Source of the DNA: Tritrichomonas musculus
Lineage: Eukaryota > Parabasalia > Tritrichomonadida > Tritrichomonadidae
Assembly: GCA_039105265.1 (NCBI GenBank)
Contig: JAPFFF010000009.1
Span: 2,046,001-2,110,000, forward strand
Length of the DNA stretch: 64,000 nucleotides
Reading direction: 5' to 3'
Of this stretch, positions 10,091 to 22,700 are shown piece after piece; the first letter of the stretch is position 1; every line of letters starts with the position of its first letter. A program made the translations under genes and the position numbers. The notes beneath the pieces were generated by a model. That model ran no database searches, was not told where the DNA came from, and saw nothing but the letters and a program-made list of their open reading frames with translations.

Positions 10091-10797
10091 TGAAATTTAA
10101 TGCATATAAAAGAATTAAAACGTTTTATGATCAAAATAACTGTTTCTATTTATTTTTTATTTAGTTAAATATTTTTTATTATTTATTTATATTATTGTAA
10201 TATGTAATTCGTCAAATAATATGTCTTTTATTTCGTAGATAACAAAATAATTGAAAAACATCAAAATTTAATTTGAGGGAAAAACCAAACTTTCTAATCA
10301 AACAAAATCAAAAAAATGATATACCAAATTCAATGGATTTTACCTTTCGTTTTTTCATTTGAAATAAAAATGCCAAAATTTCAAAACTATTTTTATTAAT
10401 CAACTTTATAAAAATATATTTATACATTATAAATGTAGAATTTAATTTATATTATAAAATATTTATTTTAATTAATGAATAAAAAATAAGATATTGTTAG
10501 TTTTTTAAAAATACAGTTTTCTATTAAAAAATTTCAGAAGATTATTTTAAACTAATTTTTCACCGGACATGAATGTCCAAATTCATCTGATTAATCAGAA
10601 TTTTAATTGTAAATTTGATAAGCTTTAATTGTAAATGTTTTGTCCTATTCAGTATTATTAAAATTTGTTAAAAAAAAAATGTCAATCAATGTATTAAATA
10701 TTAATACAAAAAAAAAAATACTAAATAACGAGTTTAATAATATAAACAAAATAAAACAATAAATACATAAAATAAGTAATATACATACAATATAAAA
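10091..10797. other. Intergenic, AT-rich
   Basis: About 700 bases between the GBD/FH3 gene and the 3' end of the dynein gene. Composition is A and T runs with the short direct repeat TTAATTGTAAAT at about 10600-10640. No gene, tRNA or element is visible. Confidence 0.6.
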
Positions 10798-13700
10798 TCA
10801 TTGGAAGATATGTGGAACAAATACGTATAAAGCAGTAGAATTGAGAAGCCATGCCTTATCTCCTTTTGATGCATTCAAATTCACATCAATAACAAAATTG
10901 CATGTGTCTCCTTCATTAAAAACTTGGTTTTGACCAAAAAAGTTCTTAAAAAGTGGGCATATAAAATATTTATTTCGTTCCATTTTTTCACCAATGAACA
11001 TAAACATTGGAGGAATTTGAGAAAAAGCGTTAAATGGCTCTTTTTTCTCAATTGGAACAAGAATGTCATCTTTAATTGAACCATTAAATAGGTAAAGGTC
11101 AATTATTTTCACCAAGAAACCGTTTTTATTATTGAAATCAAATTCAATAAAAACGTCATCAGACGATAGATCATTGAAAAGGCAAAAATGAAGCTTGTAT
11201 GCATTGAAAAAGCCAGAAATATCATTCAAATATTTCAGATTTATTTCCTTAACGGTCACCTCAGAAAAAGCAACAATCAAGAATTCCCTCCTCTTTTTCA
11301 TAAAGTCATAAAAAGTGTCAAATGATATGAAGTCATTACTCACTTCACAATACAACTTTTTGAGTCCTTTTTTAACGTCTTTGTTAAAAGACGAAATTTC
11401 ATTGATCCAAAAGTGTGTCAAGGGTGATAACGGTTTTTCATCAATTTGACCTATTAGGTCAATTGAATACATATCGTTATCGTCTTCTTCATCATCTTGG
11501 TTATCATCATATCTCGTCAAAATTGAGAGAAACGGTTCTGCCACCCATTTTGAAAGGTTCCAGTTCATCAGCGGCGAGGCTGCCTCGAAGTCAATCATCA
11601 ATGCTTCCGTCGCATCGAATGTTTGGAAGCACGATGAGATCTGCTGAATGAAGATCGGAATCCCTCCATCGGCTGGAATGTTAAAAAGTGACGCATTTGG
11701 CAGTTTTTGATCGACATAGGTGAAATTATCGTCAAAAAGTTGTGTTGTGAAAAAGTGGGCCAAAATTGCTCTCAATCTTCTCCTGTCCTGAGTTTCAATG
11801 ACTCTTGATCCGAAGCAAACTTTTTCAACGTAATCACGGAGGTTTTTTATCGGTGGATCAAACATGGGGTCATTTTTGGCAGCAAGGATGCTTTTTGTTC
11901 GTGCAGACAACTTTTTGTCAGCATTCAAATTGCTCTTGTTGTATTTTATCGCTTCTTCAACCGAAGAATTCGAGCCATATTCTTCTGCAAATCTGATTGA
12001 AGACTTCGCAAAGATGTCAAACGATGATTCATCGAGTCCGAAGAAAGAGTTGAATCCGACTGGACTCAAGAAGGCTCTGTTCTTTATCTGCGAGTAAATC
12101 AAAGCGCCGATGTAAAAAACACGTTTAATTATTTTCGGCAAGTTTGTGTTCGGCATGAGGTCCCTGCTGCTTCTGCTGCTGTTGATGTTGAAGGTGTCGA
12201 GAAGCTCCATGTTGTCATGATAAAGCTGCAGCATGTTCTGGCGAATCGAAGGGAAGTCGCTCATTGTGATTATCTTCGATTTCGACAGAAGTTGCGACGA
12301 TATAAAGTCAGTGGAATAGCAGCACACAAAAAGTTTAAAACCGCTTTGTAGAGGCTTCTTGGAGGTGATGTAAAGAATGTCATTTATAACACTGGCGGTT
12401 TTCTTTGACGGTTTCGAGTAATTCAATAAAACCCACTTTCCACGATTGAATGAAAGTTGGATTTTTGTTTGAATTTCATTCAAAACGGAGTCGTTGTCAG
12501 ATAATGAAAGGCATTCAAAATTGTCCAATTTTCCTTCCTTTTTGACATATTTCAATATTTCTCGAATCGGCCCGCATTCTTTCGAGTTCGGATCTGAGAT
12601 GATAAATGACGCAATTTGAGAAGAAGAAGGAACACAATTCTCAACACTAAACAAAGGCAAATCATTCTCAAATTGATCGCCGAAATAAGACGAAACAAAT
12701 TCCTTGACCAAATTGAAAAAGTCGCAAATTTCACAATCTTTCAATTTTTCAATGAGTGACTCAATTTCATTCAAATTTAATTGACCTTGAAAGGTCAATT
12801 TTGAATTAATTTTAACTGACAAGTTTTGAATGATTGCTGTCAAATCATCCCAATTTTCATCTTTGAGCATGAAGGCTGTCAAGAAAAGGAAGAATAACGA
12901 ATCATTGATAGAAATCATTGGATGCAGCCACTGAAGCAATCCAGATATCAAATTATTGGTTAATTGGCACATTTGGTCGTCAGTTAACTCGAGATTATCT
13001 TTCAGATTAGAGTCATCAAAGACGTCTTTAATGATTGACATCATCGCCTTGAAACTGAAACGATAGTATGACTTCACTTTTGGCAAATAACGAGACAAGC
13101 AAATCCAAAAAGTTTCGACAATTGTGATTAACGGTTTGAACAAGTATGTCACTTTTTCAAGTTCATTTTTTATGTCAGCTGCTGACTCCTCAACGCCTGT
13201 TGCCCCGAAGAACAGCTCCTTATTTTTCAGTAATTTTTCAATGGTTTCATCGTCATTGAGATAACCGTTTTCTGAGCGGTTTCTAAAGTTGCTTGAGATC
13301 AGAGAGATGCAGTTCAGTATCTCCAGCTCGTACTGCTTGACTTGGACGTGATGAGCCAATTCAGACTTCTGCAACTCGATGATTTTGGGCATCAAAGAAG
13401 GGTCGAAATAACTGACGAATGAATTGACAATTTCGGTGTGGATTGTCTCCATTGAAGACGACGAAATGTTGACTGCGGCAACTCTCAAATTCAAGTCATT
13501 TGGAATCTGCTCGATTTCAGAGAAAGAAGAAATAAGAATGACTCTAAAGTTCTCATGTTTAACGACCGTTTTTTGGTTAATTATAATTTGAGAGCCTATT
13601 GAAATTTTTGAATAAGAAATAATTTCTGTGATTCTTTGGTCGTACTCGTTCACATCGGTTACAATCAAAAGTTTTCCTTCCTGTAGACATTCAATAACTG

Positions 13701-16700
13701 CTGATCGATACGAAGAAGAAAACAATGAAATAACCGTCATTTGACTGTTATCAAAAAGTTCAATGAAAGCACGGTCAGGATCAATGACCAATGGCACTTT
13801 TTGTAGCACTTCTAAATGCTTGAAATCAATCAAGGCGGAACGAGGCAAATGTGCCAAACTTTCATTGGTGACGCCCTCAGCGATTAGTCGTGATGTCACA
13901 GCTAGCCAGAGGTCGCAATCATTCGTTCCGGCGTCGTCATTCACGTAGATGCTTTGCAAGCAACTTTTATTGTGATTTGTGATGTGATGTGAAAAAGACG
14001 TTACTAATGAAGACTCTCTAATTTTGTTCTCTGCAATTTGAAGAAGCGTTCTTCGCTGTTCATTATCAAGCATGCCAGCGAATGTAATGTAAACAGCCAT
14101 TAGAATTGAATCGCCAACCATTGTGTCGCCATTTCCGGCGGTTGAAACGACTTCTTTTGACCAAAACTCTTTCAATTTTGAATCGTCTTTCAAAATTGAA
14201 TCGATTTTATTCTTTTGTTTTTCAATTTCTTCATATTGCTTCTGTATTTCATTGTACTGTGTTTGAATCTGCATCAGTTTCTTTTGCTCATCATCAAGTT
14301 GATTCTCAATGTCACGAATTGAATCAAGTTCTCTTTTCATGTCAATTTCAAAATCAGTCAGCGATCTTCTCGTCATTTCTACTTGAAGCTTTTTGTCCCT
14401 GTAAATGTTGTTTCGTGCAGTGTAAGCGCAAATTGCTTCAAGAAGATCCCTCAGAATGACAAGAACAGGAGCAACTGTCTCCAATTCTTTTTTGGACATT
14501 TTTTCATCATTGATGTATGATATGAGTTTGTCATATGTCGCTGATGTAACTTGCTTGTAATTGAAGTTGTCAACGATCCTATGGACAAACATTTCATCCA
14601 TCAATAAAGAATGGCCGAAGGATTCATATGAAGTGTTCGGAACACCAATCAAAACAGCAACAGCTTCCAGCATGAGTTTTAAACTGTCATAGGGATCGGA
14701 TTCAGTGATTCGAATTGGATCAATGTCTGCTTGCTTCAAGTCTTTCAACCTTCTAATTGATATTTCGACATTTGGAACGAGTTGTTCCATGTCTGATTCA
14801 GCCTGCTTCATCTCTTCAATCTTGTTTTCAAGATTCGTTGTTAAATGCATTTTTTCTTCACTAAGTTTAAGCTTCCTCATTGAAATGACGTCGTTCTTTG
14901 ATTGATAAGAAGAACGAGAAATTTCAGCTTCAGTTTTCAATTTTTCTAAATCAGGCTGAATTTGATTCAATTTTTCTGAGAAAACTGAATTTTCAATTGA
15001 AAGTTTATCTAGAAAATTGAGGGCATTTTTAACTTCGTCATTTTTTGACATTTGGTTTTTCATGTCACCTGACATATATTGAATGAAGGACGATACAAAG
15101 TCATAGAATAAAGTTATGTTTGAATAAGGCAAATATTTTTGAATGGATTCAAAAATTTGAATCAAAACAATTTCTAAGTTTTTCTCATCTTGCTTGATTA
15201 GATCAAGACAAATACTTTGCATTGTTGGCTCAATTAAATTGATTACGTCGAAATCTCTCAGTAAAGAAGTTGTTGTTTTATCTAATGAATTGGATGGAAG
15301 TACAACAATTCGACAATTAAAACGAATCAATTTTTTAATTCTATTAAATAAATCAGATTTTCTTTTTTGATCAATTTCAACTTCGTCTTCAATTTTGAAA
15401 ACTTTCCTTGAAAGTGAAATTATTTCATCATCTTTATAAATCGAATGAAAAATGAATGATTTGAAAATATTTAAAATTGAATAAATTAATGAATTTGAAA
15501 TCTTTCTCATTAATAAAACATGAACATGATTCCCTTCATCATTGATTAATTTGTTGATAAATTCTTTAATCGATGAAATATCAGTTACTTCAAACAAAAC
15601 TGAATCTTGGAATTTACAAACAAGTTTTAATAACGTCATTTGAGAACTTGCTGTAGATGAATAAATGATGCAATCATGACCAATTGCACCAATTGAATGA
15701 TCAATTTGAATGAAATTGTAGACAGATTCATCATAAACAGATGAATTCATTTCTTTTGATATGAATTCTTTGATCTTGTCTCTGTCGATTGTTAAAACTT
15801 CACTTGTCACATTTTGAATTGATCTAGCGAAATTTTTCTTTTCTTTGAAATGAATCAAGCCATCTTGAAACATTGGGAACTTCAGTGAATCATTCTTTAT
15901 TTCATCGAGAAAAGTGTCAAACTCTTTCTCTTTGTCAATGTTGAATCGATTGAAATAAATCGATGTCATTAAGACTCGAATTGTGTCAATTGAACTCACA
16001 TTGATGTTTGCGAAAATGATGAAAGTGTTGATCATTTCAGATAACGAATAATTCATTTTTTCAAAGATGTAAACTAACAATTGAATCATCTCAATTGATA
16101 TGCCTAAAGCGCCCATTGCTTTATTTGCAATGTACATCTTTGTGTCCTGAATATATTCTTCAGTATTGACTAAAAAGAAATGCTTTAGAAAGCGTTTGTC
16201 ATAATTCGTTGTTTCACTTCTAACAATGACGAAAAATTTTTCTGGATCAATGTTGAGAGCATCATAGTAATTAGTATCAATTTTGCTTGTTAAAATTATC
16301 CTGTTTTCATTCAGGAGTTGTCGAATGAAGTCAACAACATTGATGTTTTCTGGTGTCAAATCATTAAAGACAAGTGCATAAATCTTGGATTCATTAATGA
16401 TTGTTTTCTTCATCAATGTTGTTTCCTCTTTGATCTTGTTGATGATCATTTGAATAGAGCATCCTTTTGGCGTAGAAACATTAAACATAACAGGACAAAT
16501 TTTCTCACTTTTTGAGAAAATAAACTTTAACATGGCACTTTTTCCAGAATTTAAAGGACCGTTCAAAAAGATGTGTGAATGACTTTTCATTGCAATTTTG
16601 AATGTCGAATATGCGGATAAATGTTGAGCATTTGGAACAATGAAATCATCAGCAAATTGGCAGCCTTCAACAATTATTCTTTCATTCAAAAATGAGGCAT

Positions 16701-19700
16701 CAATTGGCACGATTTTGTCATCTTCAACTTTGATGCTTTCGAGTGTTGGTTTCTCGAAATAATCAAAGAAAACAGGCGAGATATTGTCATCATTCGCAAT
16801 ACTCATACTTGTCATGCCAGAAAGGTTACTCATGCTTGTCGAAATAGAACGGTTACTTAGGCATAATGATGACTTTTTCAATGTACTTGATACTTTAGTT
16901 AATTTATTTGAAATTGAACTTTTCTCTTCTTCTAATTGATTCTCTTTTTCATTAATTGTTTCAAGCTCGTCTTCATCAATTATTCCTTCCCAGTTATTCG
17001 GCACACTCAATGAGAACCGCTCAATAACCCAGTCAGAGAACGATGAATGAGAATCATTTGAATAGCTGCAATAACAAGTGTAGAATGAAATTGACATGAC
17101 AATCAAAACCAGTTCTTCATTCATGCAATTAATTCTATTATCAATCAAATAATTCAAACAATAACGAACGCAATTAACAGAAAAATCAATTTGAAACTTT
17201 TTCACAAAAACCGTCGAAACCCTTTCAAAAATTGAATATATTATTGAATATTCATCTTCGTTGAATTTTGTGCCAAATTCTTTCTTAATCATTGAAAAAG
17301 GAATGGACGGTTTTAACAGATCAATTTGAGTATTTAAATGGTCACTTGAATGTTGAACAGAATTCATCGTCAAAACCGCTGAAGAATTCAATAAATAAGG
17401 TGAAATGTTAGATATATCGTCTGTTTCAATGATGCAATGAAAGCAGCTGTCATTACTAAATGATCCTAAATTATTCAATTTGAACTTTTCTTGGTTTGAC
17501 ACGAATTGGCAACAAAACTTGTCCAATTCAGGTGTCAAAATTCCATCAAACCGCAAAATTCGATGATGTGTCTTTGAAAACTGTTCCAAATTAGCAATTG
17601 TTGATTGAAACAAACCGTTTAACCATTTATCATCATTTTCAATTGATCCAAAAATGTTATTAAAAGTGTCACTTTGATGATAAATTGATTCAATTTTGAA
17701 TTGCATGAGTCCTCTGTAGTTGTTTATCAAATCCGCTTCATTTAGCATTGCAGCAAACGCGTCAGAAAGCAATTCAAGAATCAATGATTTGCCTGAATTT
17801 GAGGGGCCACAAATGATTATCAAAGGATACTTCAGCATCATTTCCATCAATGATTCAGCTTGTACTAAGAAATAGTCAGAAGGAACTTCAAAATTCAATT
17901 GCTTGATTGAATTTTCAACATTTTTCTTCAAAATTAATGATGCTTTATCATTGTAGAAATTATGAGATGAAATTAATGAATTAGTAAACAGTTCAATGTC
18001 ATTAAATAGATGGAATGTGCTGTATAAAAGTACAAGTAATAAGTCTTGTTTCTCAGGATCAATCAAAACTTTGAAATGATAAAAAGCAGCTCTTGAAATT
18101 GAATATTTTTCAGCAACTTTCGGTTCTTTAAAATAATCAATTCCATCAACTTTTGTTTTATGCATCAATTGAATTAATGTGTGATGGCCATCAATGACAA
18201 TTTGAATAATATGTTTAACCCTTGTTGGATTCAAATTAAATAACGATATAACCGTTTTTGTCAAGTCATCAAGTTTTGCCGCCAATTTTTTGGCTGTTTT
18301 AAATCCGCTTGAAAAAAGACTTGATTCAGTTAACTTCCTAATATCAACAATTGAGAGTCCTATCGGCCTCACATAGTCACGAAGTTGAGGACTCATTTCA
18401 GTTGAATATTTTTCGGTTGCTGAAAACATAACCGAAAAATCGGGATGAATTTTCAATTCATTATTTTCATCATTTCCAAATTTGAAACTTTTTGAATTAT
18501 CGTTCATTTCACGTACATAGTCAAAAATCCTGACTTGGTTATCAATTTTGAACTGGTCGATATTTTTGAATATAATTGAGCAACCAGTCAAAGAAGCACC
18601 AATCATAACTTGCCTAATGAAGCATTGTTGAATGTTAGGAAATGGATTGAAAGTGTAACAAAACCTTCCCATTATGTAACTATAAATCTCAAGCAATCTC
18701 ATCTTCCCGCATGAAGGGGAACTAAAAATCAAAGGAATTTGATTATTTTCCTTTGAAATGAAGATGTTTGTTAATGCGTTAGTTACACCTGGTGTGAAAA
18801 TTAAACGAGGAACTCGTCCCCAATATTCATTTCCACGTGTCCAACAATTGTCGCCAACAACGATGATGACATTTGCATTTGTTGGATCGTATTTAAATTT
18901 AATCATGTCATGCCAAGCTTCAATATGAGAGTAAGATGGAATCTTCTCTTGAAAAGCGCGCGCACTTTCATAATGATTCAAAATTAGTCCAATGAAAAAC
19001 GAGATTTTCCACTGTTCTGAAGGTGACAGTGAACTTGACATCAACTGAACCAAGTCGTGAATTTGATGCTTCAATTTTGTCTCGAAATGAGAAAAACTTC
19101 TCGGATTCGCTTCCAAGTTATTGAAGCAATCTTCAACATCACGAGCGAATGAAATTTGAAGCGTTAACATTGCAATTGAACAACTAACAGTCATTGCCCA
19201 ATCAGTCAAAGAAGAAGACGCAAATCTCGCCAATGAAATCGAAAGAGATTCTTGCGTCGACATTTCCATCATTTCAAAGATTTGTGGCATCCAATGATCA
19301 ACTGAACCAGGACATTGGATCGCATTAGTGAATGGTAAAGTGTCACCATCTTCACCGACAACTCCGAAAATTTTCAATCCAATGAAATTACAGCCTTCAA
19401 GTTCGCTTTCAGTTAAAGTAGATTCGTTTTCATCTGAAGTATTAAAATCAAGACGTTGAACTTTCATCATTATTTTAATTATTTGTTTAGTAAAAATAGC
19501 AAAATCTTTCGTTGATAACAAAGTTAACACTTCATGATTTGATAAGAAATAAAGACGAGGAATTAATTCTCGTTTTGAATTTAAAAATTCAGAAATTCCA
19601 TCAAGAATAATTTCGAGTGATTTGTTATTTTCAATGAAATCTTCAAGCATGTTTGTATATGAACAAACATGGAAAATTTTGTTGTCCGTTAATGAATGTT

Positions 19701-22700
19701 GAATAATGTCTTGCCATTTTTTACGAATGATTTCATATCGAGTTGTTTGATGTGGTAATTGTTGACGAACAATTCCTTGGCTAAACAATGTTGATACTGT
19801 TTTCCAATTATTTTGGAATATTTGCCATTGATCAAAGATATTCATGAAAAGAGCCATTGCTTTACTTAATTTCAAAACTTGTTTTTCAATTCCTTTAACG
19901 AATCGATTTGAAAGCATTTTATTCAATTTTTCTGATGTTATTTTGATGCTATTTAACAAATTTGAAAGATCACCAAGCAAAAGTTGATCGTCAACTTTAG
20001 ATGGATGATCAAGAAAAGGTACTGTTACTTCTCCCCAATGTGCCGATATCATTTGGAATTCATTATCAAGTTGTGATTCACTAAGTGAAGTTTTCTCAAT
20101 TTCATTGATGATTTCTTCATTTGAAAGGATGTCATTATCAAGCATATTTTGAATTGTTACACTAATTGAATATTCTCCTTTATGGCCACATAATTCAAAA
20201 AGACTTTCCCAATGACGTGTGTGCATTTTTCCATTATTTAATTGAGTCAGTTGTTTCACATAAGGTGAAATTTTTGAGAACGAAGATTGTAATTCATTCA
20301 AAATTGGAGACTCTTTCATATTCATGTCTTTCAATTCATCAAGAATGACTTGTATTCCATTCACGCCATCTGTGAATTCATTCATTGATATGTGTGCAAA
20401 TGGAATAGTTGTGATTTGGTTATTCAAATTGGACCAATATTTGGCCAATTGATAAATTTTCTCTGAAAAAGCAATGTTATGTTTTATGATAACAAAATCA
20501 TCAAAAGAAGTTATATTTAAATTCAGCACTTTTTGTTGAAACTTCATCTTTTCAATTGGTTCTTCGAGTGATTCACATTTTTTCTTCAGTTTCAACGTTT
20601 GTTTGAAGAAATTCTCAAGATCTAAATTAACAATTGATGATGGAAGTTCATCAATTGATTCTGACTTATAATTTTGAATTTGTAATTCTTTTTTCTTAAT
20701 TAATTGTTCCAAGACAAACTTGAACCTTTCTTCAAGTTTCTCTCGAATTTGAAGAGATTTCTTTTGATCACTCTTAAATTTATCAAAGATGGGATGCAAT
20801 GGATTTTTCACAACAATTGAAAATTTCAGTTTGTCGAAAAGACTGACAACTTCATCAATAAAATTAATTTCACTTGTCATTTGTGGTAGCAAATCAGAAG
20901 TCTTTTGAACAATGTGAGAAAAATCGACATATGAATCTAATGAATTTGGATCTTGATTCATTTTAGCTGAAAAGCTTTGAAAAACTGAATTTAACATCAT
21001 TATTTTGGTCGATACCAGCTCTGAAAAAGTTGTCTCAAGTGACTTAATCGACCTTGAACAAATCGGCATCAATTCAGCCTTCAACTTCTTCGAATCAATG
21101 TAAAGTGGTCCTCTTACAGTTCCGAGTCGAATCTCTTCAACTTTTGCTGCTTCAGAACGAAGTTTTTCAATGATTTTTATCGTTGTTTCGAAATCAATGA
21201 TCGGTTCTTCTTCTGAATTAATAAGAAAGGCATCGTTTGATTCATTTGGATCTCTCTCATCTGAGAAACGGCCCGTTCCTGTGTATTTCTCGCCATTTCT
21301 CTTCTTTATGTAATCGCGAACATCCCAATTTTTTCCAATTTTATACAAAGGGTAAAAATTGACCAAATTTTGAGAATAACTGTAGGCGTTGTCATAAGCA
21401 GTTGATATCACTTCCTTTATATGATCAGTTGCTTCTTTGATATTCGGTGCCGTTTCGAGAATATCACGAAGACTTGGTCCATTCAAATTCAGATCAGAAA
21501 GATCAATTCCACTCTTCGTGAAAATGTCTCTCAATTGCGGCATTTGAGTCAATCGTGGAAGAGAATCAAGCTTGTCTAACGCTTGATTCATCATTTTGTC
21601 AACAATGTCAAGCATTCCTTCTTTGTTCGGCGTGAAAACAATGTCGCCATCGTCAGAAAAAGAAACCTCAATTGTAAAAATGGCAGACAAATCGGAAGAG
21701 ACGATTAAGTCAGCATTTTTGAAAGCCTCATAACAACTTCTTCTCAAATTTTCAAGGACTAAATAGTCAAGCATTCTCAAAAAGCCAGTTATGGCGGTTA
21801 TTTCGGTTTCCATTTTTTGAGTACGTGAAACACGTTCGTTTTCTTTCTTTTGCTCTAAAATCATCAATTGTGTGATGTTTGGATTTTTTCTCTTGATTTC
21901 TTTGAAATCAGAATCATCGACATGTAAAAGCTTCGGATCATCAATTGATGAATAAAGATCACCAACAATGTCCGTTACTTTGTCTATTAATTTTTTGTGT
22001 TGTTTTTGTAATTCTTCAAAATTCCATTGTGAATATTGATTGAATTCAAAAACAGTGAATTTTTTCGATGCTTCAAAAGGCAGTAAAAATTTAGTTACAA
22101 TAGAATCACTGGCTGAAATTAAAATTGAAACGGTGGTTGCAACTTTTGAAAAGGAAATGTGATAGAAAAAAGTTTGTTTGACTAAAAGTGACAGTTTTTC
22201 TTGAAAATGCATTTGTTGTACAAAATTTTTCCATACACGAAGAGGTTTCCATAGAAAATATAATCGAAACGTTTTCAATTTCTTGATAGATAGGTAGCTT
22301 GATTCTTCTTTGGCCCAACGATCAAGTGTAGTATTTTCAGTATTTCCAAATTCATCAATATGTGTAACACCGCTTGCTGACATTGTAAAATAATCTTTTC
22401 CTACATCCGAAAATGGTACTTTAACCAGCTCATATGGTGAAAAATCTGGATCTTGGCGACTTTTTTTATACTTCATATATATAAAGAGATGGCCACGTCC
22501 ATCTTTCCGTTTCGAAAAATATGCTATTGGATCTTCGTCAAAGGAAAGTGATGTTCTTTCTAATTCTTCTCTTTTCTGATTTTTTTCGAAATATTCTTTT
22601 GTTGGATCTGGTAAATCAGAGAGTGGCTTCTTTGATAAAAGTGAAGTCACACCTTGTGTTACTGATGGAAATGTGATGCTTGGTTTGACTTTTGGACGAA